Positions 16,957 to 25,564 of a stretch of 64,000 nt of DNA are shown one piece after another. Source of the DNA: an uncultured Sutterella sp. (GTDB taxonomy: Bacteria > Pseudomonadota > Gammaproteobacteria > Burkholderiales > Burkholderiaceae_F); assembly GCA_905197905.1 (NCBI GenBank), contig CAJKAP010000004.1, positions 1 through 64,000 of the forward strand, written 5' to 3'. Below the pieces are notes generated by a model, which did not search any database, was not told the DNA's origin, and saw only the letters and a list, made by a program, of their open reading frames with translations. The stretch's first letter is position 1, and every line of letters begins with the position of its first letter. Both the position numbers and the translations under genes were made by a program.

Positions 16957-17949
16957 ATGGATATTTTCTATCCACCACTCATCAATCTTTTTGAAACGAC
17001 TTCACAAAAGAATACCGTGAGCACGAAAATCACTGGTGATCAAGTTCGCTCTCCCGAAGACCTACCACGCCGTTTGATCGCTGGACTACTCGATCCTGAA
17101 AGTTTTCACTACAGCGAAGCAGATGGGAAAAAACAATGGAAAGCCACTTGGAAGAGCTGGGACGATGAGTTGCAGCTCGAAGTGAGCTGGACCGCTGGAG
17201 AAAGGTATGAGGCCTGGATTTATGCGAAAGGCCACGCGCTGCTCGGCGGTGTCGGAGCGGGCAACGCGCCTCTTGCTTATGCTCTCATGCAGTTGCGAGG
17301 CCTGTATGCGCAAATGTTGAAGAGTCACTACCTCAACATTTTCTCACCAGCACGCCAAGAAGCATTTTTCCTGCCAGATGGTCTTCGTCTCATGTTTCTT
17401 ATGCCGATTCATGCCGAAAACATCAAAGAGTTCTGGGAAATTTTAGAGTCGCATCGTGAAGAACTGATTACGGGCGTCACAGTTCGCTTGGGACTATTGG
17501 AAGCTCAAGTTAGCACACCTGCCGATGATTACCTCGAGGAATTCTCTCCTGAAAACCTCTACGAAAGCACCGGTGTGAAGGCTCATCTCGGTCAACAATT
17601 GATAAATGGTCGATGCCGTGTCACGACGAAGATGTACACGGTTGGAATGCATTTTGGTCTTGCAGATTTGCCATTGCTTCATCACATCTGGTGGCTGTTT
17701 CCGCCATTGAGACCCTACTTATACGGCAATGGAATGGATATTTCGACCGCTTCCGAGGTTTTGCTGGTCAAACGAACTGATGTATTCTGGGATATTTACG
17801 CGGATGATTGGCTCACCTCTTACCGCGTTGATCCAACGTTGCAAACGCTCTTTAATCCGAACAAAACTGACATTCCAACGCCAGGAGCCGAGACAGGTCT
17901 CAAATGGCTCGATGGTGCAATTCAAACTGCTAAGGTTCTAAGGTTCTAA
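16957..17949 (+). CDS. Tandem paralogue family, copy 3 (unknown function)
   Basis: This is the third copy, 330 residues. Its N-terminal block (KITGDQVRSPEDLPRRLIAG, LLDPESFHYSEADGKKQW, WKSWDDELQLEVSW) is close to both others, and MHFGLADLPLLHHIWWLFPP lies near residues 230-250. It is preceded by GGAAATTTTTCCTG and TGAGGAACTCACT, nearly the same leader as copy 1, and followed by a terminator related to the hairpin of copy 2. The whole unit (leader, gene, hairpin) therefore looks like the duplicated unit. The function is unknown; an immunity-array or effector family is speculation. Confidence 0.75.
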   Translation: MDIFYPPLINLFETTSQKNTVSTKITGDQVRSPEDLPRRLIAGLLDPESFHYSEADGKKQWKATWKSWDDELQLEVSWTAGERYEAWIYAKGHALLGGVGAGNAPLAYALMQLRGLYAQMLKSHYLNIFSPARQEAFFLPDGLRLMFLMPIHAENIKEFWEILESHREELITGVTVRLGLLEAQVSTPADDYLEEFSPENLYESTGVKAHLGQQLINGRCRVTTKMYTVGMHFGLADLPLLHHIWWLFPPLRPYLYGNGMDISTASEVLLVKRTDVFWDIYADDWLTSYRVDPTLQTLFNPNKTDIPTPGAETGLKWLDGAIQTAKVLRF

Positions 17950-17968
17950 GCTTCTAACCAAAGAAAAC

Positions 17969-17998
17969 GGAGCGTCAGGCGAAAGCTTGGCGCTCTTT
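17969..17998 (+). terminator. Terminator after paralogue copy 3
   Basis: GGAGCGTCA pairs with TGGCGCTC (17988-17995), and TTT follows. The sequence is related to the hairpin at 16878-16905. Confidence 0.65.
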
Positions 17999-18079
17999 AC
18001 ATTCTGCTAGAATTCCTCTACCGACTTTTTCCTCCTTTTTCCTCTTCTTGCCGTGATCATGCTCAAGGCCTAACGCACG

Positions 18080-19381
18080 ATGCTTCTCGCTTCTTCTTTT
18101 TGGCTAGCCATCACGATTTTCGTGGTGACCATGGTTTTTGTCATTTGGCAACCTCGTGGGCTCAATATTGCCTGGAGTGCAAGTGCTGGAGCACTTTTGG
18201 CGCTCCTTTCTGGTGTGATTAGCCTGAGCGACATTCCTCTCGTTTGGTCAATTGTTTGGAATGCCACAGCAACGCTCATCGCCATTATTGTCTCCACTCT
18301 TCTTCTTGATGAGGCAGGCTTTTTCCAGTGGGCTGCGCTTCACGTGGCGCGCTGGGGAAAAGGTTCGGGACTTCGCCTTTTTCTCTACATCATTCTCATG
18401 GGCGCAGTCACTTCCGCGCTTTTTGCTAACGATGGCGCAGTACTTATTCTGACGCCGATTCTGATGGCGATGCTTCACGTCCTTCATTTTGAAAAACGCG
18501 CTGCGCTTGCCTTTGTGATTGCCACGGGCTTCATTGTGGATAGCGCTAGTATTCCGCTTATCGTCTCTAACCTCGTCAATATCCTTTCTGCTGACTTCTT
18601 TGGGCTCAATTTTGCGCAGTATGCAAGCGTCATGGTCCCTGTGAACGTTGTGGGTGTCCTCGCTGCACTTCTCGTGCTCTGGGCCTTTTTTAAAAGCGAT
18701 ATCCCGCTCTCCTACAAGACCGAAAAGCTCCCCCTACCCGTTACCGCTATCAAGGACCCTCTCACCTTTAAAGCGGGCTGGATCGTGTTAGCGATGCAGC
18801 TCATCGCGTTCTTTGTGCTGGAACCCATTGGTGTGCCCGTTTCTTTGGTCTCTGCCGTGGCAGCGCTCGTGCTCTACCTCATTGCGCTTCGTGGCGGGAA
18901 GATCCAAACGAAAGAGGTCTTTAAAGCCGCGCCTTGGCACATCGTGATTTTCTCGGTGGCGATGTATCTGGTGGTCTATGGGCTCAAGAATGTCGGTTTA
19001 ACAGAAGCCTTGGGCTCCATTTTGACGTGGTTAGCAAACCAGGGACTTTGGGTGGCGACTGTGGGGACAGGCCTTATCAGTGCGCTTCTCTCTTCAACGA
19101 TGAATAATCTCCCGTCAGTTTTAATTGGCGCTCTTGCAATCGACGCAAGTAGTGCTACAGAAATTGTCCGTTCGGGAATGATCTATGCACACATCATCGG
19201 TTGCGATTTGGGACCAAAAATCACGCCGATCGGAAGTCTTGCGACACTCCTTTGGTTATTCGTCTTGGCGAAAAAAGACCTCACGATTACCTGGGGAATG
19301 TATTTCCGTGTGGGGATCGTTTTGACGATTCCGGTGCTCCTTATCACGCTCCTCGCGCTCGCCCTCTTCCTCTCATTTTGA
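18080..19381 (+). CDS. arsB: Arsenite efflux pump ArsB
   Basis: This 433-residue inner-membrane protein of the ArsB/NhaD superfamily expels arsenite and antimonite using the proton gradient, alone or with ArsA. It aligns with E. coli ArsB along its whole length: VIWQPRGLNIAWSA, VWNATATLIAI, ALFANDGAVLILTPI, LPLIVSNLVNI-like PLIVSNLVNILSADFFGL, STMNNLPSVLIGAL and IGCDLGPKITPIGSLATLLW. About 11-12 hydrophobic segments are visible. No arsR, arsC or arsA lies next to it, so it is an orphan here and its regulation cannot be read. It begins 80 bases after the terminator of the preceding paralogue array. Confidence 0.95.
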   Translation: MLLASSFWLAITIFVVTMVFVIWQPRGLNIAWSASAGALLALLSGVISLSDIPLVWSIVWNATATLIAIIVSTLLLDEAGFFQWAALHVARWGKGSGLRLFLYIILMGAVTSALFANDGAVLILTPILMAMLHVLHFEKRAALAFVIATGFIVDSASIPLIVSNLVNILSADFFGLNFAQYASVMVPVNVVGVLAALLVLWAFFKSDIPLSYKTEKLPLPVTAIKDPLTFKAGWIVLAMQLIAFFVLEPIGVPVSLVSAVAALVLYLIALRGGKIQTKEVFKAAPWHIVIFSVAMYLVVYGLKNVGLTEALGSILTWLANQGLWVATVGTGLISALLSSTMNNLPSVLIGALAIDASSATEIVRSGMIYAHIIGCDLGPKITPIGSLATLLWLFVLAKKDLTITWGMYFRVGIVLTIPVLLITLLALALFLSF

Positions 19382-19450
19382 CGCTCTAAGCCTCCTTAGC
19401 TTAAAAGCTTGCCAAAGCGTATTTTTTGGAGTATCGTATGAATAACTTCG

Positions 19451-19483
19451 GTACATTGTATGTATAATGTCTATACAATGTAC
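19451..19483 (+). promoter_or_regulatory. Operator/promoter of the RelB/DinJ-like gene
   Basis: GTACATTGTAT (19451-19461) and ATACAATGTAC (19473-19483) form a perfect 11-bp inverted repeat, and the spacer contains a consensus -10 TATAAT (19463-19468). This is the classic layout for an autorepressing ribbon-helix-helix antitoxin. No clear -35 was found. Confidence 0.75.
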
Positions 19484-19514
19484 TTCTGACTGATTTTAAA
19501 AAAGGACCCTCCCC

Positions 19515-19808
19515 ATGGCAGAAACTACGACCATCAGTATCCGTGTAGACCCGGAAATCAAGAAGCAGTGTGAAGCGCTCTATGAAGAATTAGGGCTCAA
19601 TTTGACGACGGCGATCAACATCTTTTTGCGTCAATCACTGCGCACAGGTGGCCTTCCTTTTGAAGTTAAAGCCTTCGCTTTTAAGAAGTCACTTCCCAAA
19701 AAGTCGGAAAGCAAAAAAGCGGAAATTGCAGAACCTGAGGCTGAGGAATATCCCGATGTTGAAACAGCACTTCAGGAATTAAAACGCTACATTACGACGA
19801 CGGATTAA
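19515..19808 (+). CDS. RelB/DinJ-family antitoxin, no toxin beside it
   Basis: This is a protein of 97 residues. The N-terminal ribbon-helix-helix (TTISIRVDPEIKKQCEALYE) and the following LGLNLTTAINIFLRQSLRTGGLPFEV match DinJ-type antitoxins, which bind their operator and neutralise a YafQ/RelE-type toxin. The tail (about 55-97) is acidic with a Lys-rich segment and ends LQELKRYITTTD, similar in style to DinJ toxin-binding tails. The next gene on this strand is far away and the neighbour mscL is convergent, so the toxin is missing here. A terminator follows directly. It may be a solitary regulator or the remains of a module. Confidence 0.85.
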   Translation: MAETTTISIRVDPEIKKQCEALYEELGLNLTTAINIFLRQSLRTGGLPFEVKAFAFKKSLPKKSESKKAEIAEPEAEEYPDVETALQELKRYITTTD

Positions 19809-19828
19809 AGAGCTTTCCTCAAGCAAAA

Positions 19829-19855
19829 ACGCACTTCATTGAAGTGCGTTTTTTT
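19829..19855 (+). terminator. Terminator after the antitoxin gene
   Basis: ACGCACTTC and GAAGTGCGT form the stem, with T7 after it and an A-run before it, so it may also work on the minus strand. Confidence 0.88.
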
Positions 19856-19861
19856 GTGCCC

Positions 19862-19899
19862 AAAAAGAAGGTCCCGCCTTCCATTTGAAGAACGGGACC
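19862..19899 (-). terminator. Terminator of mscL
   Basis: The minus strand reads GGTCCCG, a loop, CGGGACC and then TTCTTTTTG. The arms are at 19893-19899 and 19870-19876. Confidence 0.8.
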
Positions 19900-19926
19900 C
19901 GCTTTTGAAGATTTGTCGAAAAAGAC

Positions 19927-20406
19927 TTAGGCGTTCTTCTTCGAGAGCAAATCGCGAATTTCGCGCAAGAGAGCGATGTCTTCCGGCGTCGGAGCAGGAG
20001 CAGCAGCGGCCTCTTCTTCCTTAGCCTTAGCGAAGCGAGCAGCTTCAGCTTCAAGGCGCTTACGAAGGGAGGTCACAGCCTTGATCAACCAGAAGATCAC
20101 GAAGGCCAAGAGGAGGAACTGCACAACGGCGGTCAAGAAAGCACCGTAGCCAAAGACCGTGGCACCAGCCTTCACCAAGGCGTCGTACGTTTCCGGACCC
20201 GTGTAACCTTCCACTGGCTTCAAGACAACGAAGAGGTTCGTGAAGTCAGGACGACCGACCAAGAAGCCCAAGAGCGGGTTCACGATGTCTTTCACGAGAC
20301 TGTTAACGATATTGGAGAAAGCCGCGCCGATGATCACAGCAACAGCCAAGTCCATCACATTGCCCTTGGAAATAAAGGCCTGAAATTCTTTCAAAAATTG
20401 ACTCAT
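19927..20406 (-). CDS. mscL: Large-conductance mechanosensitive channel MscL
   Basis: This homopentameric inner-membrane channel opens under high membrane tension and protects against osmotic downshock. The 159 residues show the N-terminal amphipathic FLKEFQAFISKGNVMDLAVAV into TM1 (IIGAAFSNIVNSLVKDIV), a periplasmic loop, TM2 (FLTAVVQFLLLAFVIFWLIK) and the cytoplasmic helix ending LLREIRDLLSKK. An Ala/Glu-rich linker (about 120-140) makes it longer than E. coli MscL (136). It is a single gene with its own terminator, and its start matches the family. Confidence 0.96.
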   Translation of the reverse strand: MSQFLKEFQAFISKGNVMDLAVAVIIGAAFSNIVNSLVKDIVNPLLGFLVGRPDFTNLFVVLKPVEGYTGPETYDALVKAGATVFGYGAFLTAVVQFLLLAFVIFWLIKAVTSLRKRLEAEAARFAKAKEEEAAAAPAPTPEDIALLREIRDLLSKKNA

Positions 20407-20476
20407 AGTTGAATAGTGTATGTTGAAAGTTTATGTGCACCACTCAAAGGAAAGTACTTCCCCGTGAGTGACGTAC

Positions 20477-21592
20477 CTATTTAAGAAGACGCAGCGCGTT
20501 TTCTAAAGCAAAAGAGACAGCTTCATCTTCACGCAACAGTGTCTTCTCATTCAATACCGTGAAGTTTAACGGAAAGATCGCCGTTATGCCTAAAGAATAG
20601 AGATTTTTTGCGCAGACTTTTAATTCTTTTGTCAAAAGAATGATGCGAGCCGAGTGCTCTTCTCGCAGAAGGGAACCTAAAAATGCCCCTTCGTTGAGCA
20701 TCTCTTCCGTGACTTCGGGAAGCACGGCAACGAGATAATCGACTCCAGTTAAGCGTGGTTCAGCCGCTTTTTGAGAAGCTAAGAGCGCTTCAGTCCCGCC
20801 CTCTTTCACTTCTGCACGAATCATGCCACGAAGCCCTGCGAGCGCCCCACCGCCTGTGAGACCACCAGCAAGGCCCAAAATCTTTTCGCCACCTTGGCGA
20901 CGAATCGTGTTGGCCAAGTGTTTGAACCCTTCCGCGAGCGCTTTTAAGTGAGGAGCTTCGACGCCAGGCTCTTTGGCAATTTCATTTAAGAGCGTCTGTG
21001 GGCTATTAAGCGTATCAGCGCTTTCTGCTAAGACCGTAATCGTTTGCGCGTGTGGACGCAGGAAAAATTGGTTCGGGGCGATTTTGTCAATCGCGGCGAG
21101 GTTTCCCCCAACAGGCAAGAAAGGTTGCCCCTGTTGATTGATAAAGCGCACACCAAGCGCTGCGACCATCCCGCAACCAGCGTCCGCACTGACCATCCCC
21201 GCTAGACTCACGAGAATATGTTTGTGCCCAGCGGAGAGCGCGTGCCCAATCAATTCCCCTACGCCAAAGCTCGTTGTGTTAAGTGCGCCGAAACCTGGCT
21301 GGCGCAATTGGACGCCTGCGGCTTCCGCTGCGGAAACGACCGCCGTATCCCCAGCGCTTAAATAGCGTGCGCTAATACGAGCGCCACAAAGGCCCATCAC
21401 GGGCATAACGACAAATTGCCCACCCATGGCGTCGCGGAAGCGCTCAAGAATATTGCCAGAGGCCTTTCCCCCATCGAGATCTTTGATCGTGGCATCGGGA
21501 AAGACGTTTTTCACGCTCTGGTTAATTAGAAGCTTTAAACGATCCGCCGACAAGGACGGACTCAAATTTTCAGTAATGGCGGCTAACTGCAT
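20477..21592 (-). CDS. Divergent glycerate kinase-like protein
   Basis: I chose the ATG at 21592 (371 residues), which is preceded by AAGAG and aligns with the family start; the frame is open to 21646. The overall layout follows the GarK/GlxK glycerate 2-kinase family: LSADRLKLLINQSVKNVFPDA, then TTSFGVGELIGHALSAGHKHILV and GCGMVAALGVRF. Key family motifs are altered, however. The usual ADGGEGT is LDGGKASGN, the GSATNDGG glycine loop is AGMVSADAGCG, and the C-terminal ITGEGRLDxQ is replaced by VAVLPEVTEEMLN. Phosphorylation of glycerate is therefore doubtful. It is monocistronic. No glyoxylate or glycerate genes are nearby. Confidence 0.7.
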   Translation of the reverse strand: MQLAAITENLSPSLSADRLKLLINQSVKNVFPDATIKDLDGGKASGNILERFRDAMGGQFVVMPVMGLCGARISARYLSAGDTAVVSAAEAAGVQLRQPGFGALNTTSFGVGELIGHALSAGHKHILVSLAGMVSADAGCGMVAALGVRFINQQGQPFLPVGGNLAAIDKIAPNQFFLRPHAQTITVLAESADTLNSPQTLLNEIAKEPGVEAPHLKALAEGFKHLANTIRRQGGEKILGLAGGLTGGGALAGLRGMIRAEVKEGGTEALLASQKAAEPRLTGVDYLVAVLPEVTEEMLNEGAFLGSLLREEHSARIILLTKELKVCAKNLYSLGITAIFPLNFTVLNEKTLLREDEAVSFALENALRLLK

Positions 21593-21874
21593 GCTTATCT
21601 CTTCGTTAGGTATCCAGCTTCTCTGGATAGTCATAGTGCTTCTCATTCTAGCAAAGCCTTCTCAGAGAAGGCGCTCAAAACGCTTAGAAGTGAGGAGAGT
21701 GATGCGCTTTTGAGCTGGAAAGAATGTGTTTAACCTTTGCAGATGTTTCATTCTTTTCTAATTCGCAACACTTAACGCCAACGAGGTAATCCTTTTTGAT
21801 CAATCTCTATACTTTAAAGCTCATCGGTGGCAATGGGAGCCGCTGGTATTGGCTACTCTAGAGAGACAGATAGA

Positions 21875-22582
21875 ATGCAGAAGAGAACTTTTTTGAAGGC
21901 GGCACTGGGTGGTGCGACGATGTTGGGGACGGGTTTTATGAGCGTGGCAAAGGCCGCAGAACCTGCTGCAGATCCGACGATCGATGTGGAAGCCGCTGAT
22001 TATTGGGCTGGAATTTTGACGAAATACCGTCACGACAATAAAGTGCAAGACGTGATGTTGGTGCGCTACTTGGGCGGCTGCAAAGCAACGATTCAGTTCT
22101 TTCACAAGGGCGTGAATGACGCCTGGGAGCTTCTCTTTGAGTCTGAAGGCTTTGTGGGAAAGAATGGCATTGATAAGGAAGGCGAAGGCGACGCGAAAAC
22201 GCCAACGGGTGACTTTGGTATCCTGCGCGCCTTTGGCATTTTGCCAAACCCCGGGACAACGCTCACCTACATTGATGTGACGCCGACGACCTATGCGTGC
22301 GACGAAAAAGGTCCCTACTACAACACCATTATCGATGCGAAAACCGTGACAGGTCATCCGTGTAAAGGCGAAGAGATGTACGAATACTCTCCTCAGTACA
22401 ACTATGGTCTTGAAACGGACTTTAATAGTGAGCGCGTCTACCCCAAGGGGAGTGCCATTTTCCTTCACTGCAAAGGGGTGAAGCCCTACACGGGTGGTTG
22501 CATTGCGATTGACCAGGCCTTAATGAAGCGCGTGCTTCAGATCGCAAGCCCTGGCATGCGCATTGTGGTGCATCGCAACTAA
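21875..22582 (+). CDS. Exported L,D-transpeptidase (YkuD-like)
   Basis: I chose the ATG at 21875 (235 residues), which begins directly with a signal peptide: MQKRTFLKAALGGATMLGTG, with an AKA-A cleavage site near residue 28. The mature protein has the YkuD-type end IFLHCKGVKPYTGGCIAI with H198 and the catalytic C209. Before it lie KTPTGDFGILRAFGI and the hydrophobic strands of the domain. Such enzymes cross-link peptidoglycan or attach proteins to it in the periplasm. This variant resembles the DUF-type YafK/ErfK outliers more than canonical LdtA-E. It is monocistronic, with a terminator at 22603-22639 shared with the convergent flavoprotein gene. Confidence 0.8.
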   Translation: MQKRTFLKAALGGATMLGTGFMSVAKAAEPAADPTIDVEAADYWAGILTKYRHDNKVQDVMLVRYLGGCKATIQFFHKGVNDAWELLFESEGFVGKNGIDKEGEGDAKTPTGDFGILRAFGILPNPGTTLTYIDVTPTTYACDEKGPYYNTIIDAKTVTGHPCKGEEMYEYSPQYNYGLETDFNSERVYPKGSAIFLHCKGVKPYTGGCIAIDQALMKRVLQIASPGMRIVVHRN

Positions 22583-22602
22583 AGCGAATGACATAAAAAA
22601 TT

Positions 22603-22639
22603 GGCGAGAGAGACTGTTAATGATCCCCCTCGCCTTTTT
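22603..22639. terminator. Bidirectional terminator
   Basis: GGCGAG (22603-22608) pairs with CTCGCC (22629-22634). T5 follows on the plus strand, and AATTTTTT follows on the minus strand. It sits between two convergent genes. Confidence 0.75.
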
Positions 22640-22660
22640 CTTCGCTAAGCTAAAGAGCAG

Positions 22661-24181
22661 TTATGCTCCCGTGGCTGCCTTCGTCCCGGCGATACGGCCA
22701 AAGACCAAGCAGTCAAGAATCGCCACCGAGCCTAAGCGCACTGCACCGTGCACGCCACCCGTGGCTTCGCCAGCGGCATAAAGACCCGGAATCGGTTCGT
22801 CATTTAAGACGTCGATCACGTGGCAGTCCATGTCGGTCACTAGACCGCCCATGCAGTGGTGAACCTTGGGAGAGAGTTCGCCAATGTACCACGGGCCTTC
22901 CGTCATCGGAACCTGGTCGTTATTGATGTAGCGACCTAAGACCGGATCCTTCTTCGCTTTCACGTAGCCGTTAAAGTCTTCAATCGTCTTCTTCAAGGCG
23001 ACTGGATCAACACCACAGGCCTTAGCCATATCTTCAATGGTGTCAAACTTTTCAACGAGTTTACGTTCAAGCATCTTTTCCATGAAGCCAGGACGCTGTT
23101 TCTTCATCGGGGCAACGTTGGGTTCGTTAGCCACAGCCCAGCACTTCTTGCCTTTAACCTGTTCCACCATGATCGCGTCAGCGCGGACCTTACGGTTGGC
23201 GAGTTCGTTAACGAAGCGTACGCCGTCACTATTAACCCAAATACCGTATTCGGCGGCTGCCGTCTGGTTAAACATCCAGCCAATGCCTAAGCCCTTTTCA
23301 CGCGGGTTACCCCACGGACCGCACTGCACCCAGTCGTTTTGCACTTGGAGTGCGCCGATGTTGGAGGTTTCGCGCCAGAGTTCAGACGTCGCACCAGGCT
23401 GATTCGTCGAGTCGAGCTTGTCGGAGAGCTTCGGATCCTGGTACATACGGTATTTGACGTCAGCCGCAAAACCGCCGTAGCAGAGCACCACGCCCTTCGT
23501 GGCCTTCAAGAACTTCGTCTTCCCAGAGTCTTTCTTCGGGAATTTGTAGCCTTCACGGACTTCCAAACCTACCACACGGCCGTCTTTGGCGCGGATAATG
23601 TGTTCAACGAAGCACTTCGTCTGGACGGGAATACCCAATTCTTTGCAGCGTTTGAGCTGTTGGTTCACAATCCCAGAACCCGAACCATTCTTCGTCGTCA
23701 CATAACGCGGTACCGAGTGACCGCCTTCCTGACCAATGGCGTCAGGGAGGTATTCAACGCCCAATTCCTTGATGGTCCATTCGTAGTTAGAGAGTGCGCT
23801 TTGTGCGAGCAGACGAACCTTTGGCATATAGTTCATGTAGAGCCCAGCTGCCAAAATGTCTTTTTCGAGCAATTCGGGCGAGTCTTCAATGCCGTGCATC
23901 TTCTGCTGCGGGCAGCCCGTCGCGGTCAAAATACCGCCATTGATGATGGAGTTGCCACCAGGCGTTACCATCTTTTCGAGCACCACGACGTTAGCGCCAG
24001 CCTTCTTGGCTTCAAGCGCGGCAGCAAGCCCAGCAAAGCCAGAGCCAATGACGATCACGTCGTAGGTTGCATCCCACTGCTTCGGTTCGTCGCTTGTGCG
24101 AGCTTGGGCAACGCCAGTCAAGGCGATAGCGCCACCAGCAATCGTGCCTTCTAACAAACGACGGCGGGAAATATCGGTCAT
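22661..24181 (-). CDS. Tat-exported FAD-dependent reductase (flavocytochrome c family, no haem domain)
   Basis: This is a 506-residue flavoprotein of the fumarate/urocanate-reductase family. The twin-arginine signal SRRRLLEG (5-12) and a hydrophobic stretch send it, folded with FAD, to the periplasm. The FAD site VIVIGSGFAG is at 43-51, with LEKMVTPGGNSIINGG after it. Near the end are KVHHCMGGL and AAGEATGGVHGAVRLGS, so the catalytic-type His and Arg are present. The histidine found in Fcc3 as HPT is not seen (QNDWVQCGP instead), so fumarate may not be the substrate. No cytochrome subunit lies next to it; electrons must come from a distant partner. Substrate unknown. Confidence 0.85.
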   Translation of the reverse strand: MTDISRRRLLEGTIAGGAIALTGVAQARTSDEPKQWDATYDVIVIGSGFAGLAAALEAKKAGANVVVLEKMVTPGGNSIINGGILTATGCPQQKMHGIEDSPELLEKDILAAGLYMNYMPKVRLLAQSALSNYEWTIKELGVEYLPDAIGQEGGHSVPRYVTTKNGSGSGIVNQQLKRCKELGIPVQTKCFVEHIIRAKDGRVVGLEVREGYKFPKKDSGKTKFLKATKGVVLCYGGFAADVKYRMYQDPKLSDKLDSTNQPGATSELWRETSNIGALQVQNDWVQCGPWGNPREKGLGIGWMFNQTAAAEYGIWVNSDGVRFVNELANRKVRADAIMVEQVKGKKCWAVANEPNVAPMKKQRPGFMEKMLERKLVEKFDTIEDMAKACGVDPVALKKTIEDFNGYVKAKKDPVLGRYINNDQVPMTEGPWYIGELSPKVHHCMGGLVTDMDCHVIDVLNDEPIPGLYAAGEATGGVHGAVRLGSVAILDCLVFGRIAGTKAATGA

Positions 24182-24413
24182 AGTTGTGTCTCCTCAAAGA
24201 GTGTATGAGCTCCGCTCTTTAGTGTGGTCCCCTTCTTGCGTCCAAGTGTCGTGTGAGGACGGCTAAAGGCAAAGCGGTGGAAAAGTGGCGGTGAAGCCAC
24301 TTTACTCTTCAAGAATAGCCTGAGTGTGTCAAGAAAACTAGTAGTTTTTACCCCTACTCTCCGAATGGAAAGCCTTTGAAAAATAACGATTTTTCTTCTT
24401 TTTCGTGAGACAC

Positions 24414-24460
24414 AAAAAAGGCCACAAGATTTGCGCTTAATGTGCGTTTTCTTGTGGCCT
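24414..24460 (-). terminator. Terminator of nrdAB
   Basis: The minus strand reads AGGCCACAAGA, a loop, TCTTGTGGCCT and then a T-run. This is a strong 11-bp stem directly after the nrdB stop. Confidence 0.92.
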
Positions 24461-24481
24461 CAGTCTAAGTCGGTGACTCAG

Positions 24482-25525
24482 TTACTTGAGCGGAAGCTCT
24501 TGATCCTGCATCGAGTCGAAATTCTTTTCGCCTTCTTCTGCGGTCTTAGCCTGACCCCAAACATCACCCCAGTCGCCCGAGAGAGCGCCCTTGGCGTAGT
24601 CCGTGGCACGGTTTTCGAAGAAGTTCGTGTGCGTCACGCCCAGCATGGCGTCCACCCAAGGAAGCGGATTCTTCTTGACGCCAAAGATCGCCTTCATGCC
24701 GAGGCCCAAGAGGCGGCGGTCAGCGATGTAGCGGATGTAGTCACGCACTTCACCGCGCGTCAAGCGCTTCATTTCCGAGACGCCGAAAGCGAGGTCAATG
24801 AACTTGTCTTCCAAATCGACCATCACTTCAGCGATGGTGTAGATGCGAGACTTCAGCTCATCGGTCCAGAGTTCGGGACGCTCTTTGATGTATTCACGGA
24901 AAAGCTTCGTCATCGATTCCGTGTGAAGCGTTTCGTCAGCGATAGACCAAGAAATAATCTGGCCCATGCCCTTCATCGTGCCGTTACGCGTGAAGTTCAA
25001 AAGCATCACGAAGGAGGAAAAGAGCTGCATCCCTTCGGTGAAAGCCGAGAAGGCAGCAATCTGTGCAGCCAATTCCGTATCCACTTCGCTCACTTCGTTA
25101 AAGAAGTTGTGCTTAGCAGCCATGGCTTCGTACTGCAAGAATTCGTTGTAGATCGATTCAGGCAACCCCAACGTTTCAATCAAGTGCGAATAAGCGGCAA
25201 TATGCACGGCCTCACGACCCGCAAAGCTCGAGAGCATCATGCGCACTTCTGGGTGATGGAAACGCGGCAGATAGTTATTCACGTAAGCGCCCGAGACGTC
25301 GATGTCACCCTGCGTAAAGAAGCGAAGAATCTTCGTTAAGAAGTCTTTTTCGGATTCCGTCAACTTCGTGTTGTAATCCTTCACGTCTTCGAGCATCGGG
25401 ACTTCCGTCCAGAGCCAGTGCATCTGTTCACTTTCCATAAAGGCTTCATAGGCCCAAGGATAGCTAAAGGGCTTGTAGTAGTTACGCGTGCCCAAGAGGC
25501 CCTTATCGTCAATTTCTTCTGCCAT
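24482..25525 (-). CDS. nrdB: Ribonucleotide reductase small (radical) subunit
   Basis: This 347-residue subunit carries the metal cofactor and tyrosyl radical that start nucleotide reduction in aerobic class I enzymes. The ligands follow the E. coli pattern: D74, E105 and H108 in REAVH, radical tyrosine Y112 at +4 from H108, then TEGMQLF and DETLHTE for the second helix pair. The C-terminal tail (DSMQDQELPLK) is the usual docking peptide for NrdA. The gene lies 39 bases after nrdA and ends in a strong terminator, so the pair is one operon. There is no N-terminal ATP-cone. Class I is clear; the exact subclass and metal cannot be read. Confidence 0.95.
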   Translation of the reverse strand: MAEEIDDKGLLGTRNYYKPFSYPWAYEAFMESEQMHWLWTEVPMLEDVKDYNTKLTESEKDFLTKILRFFTQGDIDVSGAYVNNYLPRFHHPEVRMMLSSFAGREAVHIAAYSHLIETLGLPESIYNEFLQYEAMAAKHNFFNEVSEVDTELAAQIAAFSAFTEGMQLFSSFVMLLNFTRNGTMKGMGQIISWSIADETLHTESMTKLFREYIKERPELWTDELKSRIYTIAEVMVDLEDKFIDLAFGVSEMKRLTRGEVRDYIRYIADRRLLGLGMKAIFGVKKNPLPWVDAMLGVTHTNFFENRATDYAKGALSGDWGDVWGQAKTAEEGEKNFDSMQDQELPLK

Positions 25526-25564
25526 TTGTCGTTTCCTTTTCTTTTGAATTGAAATTCTGCTGAA

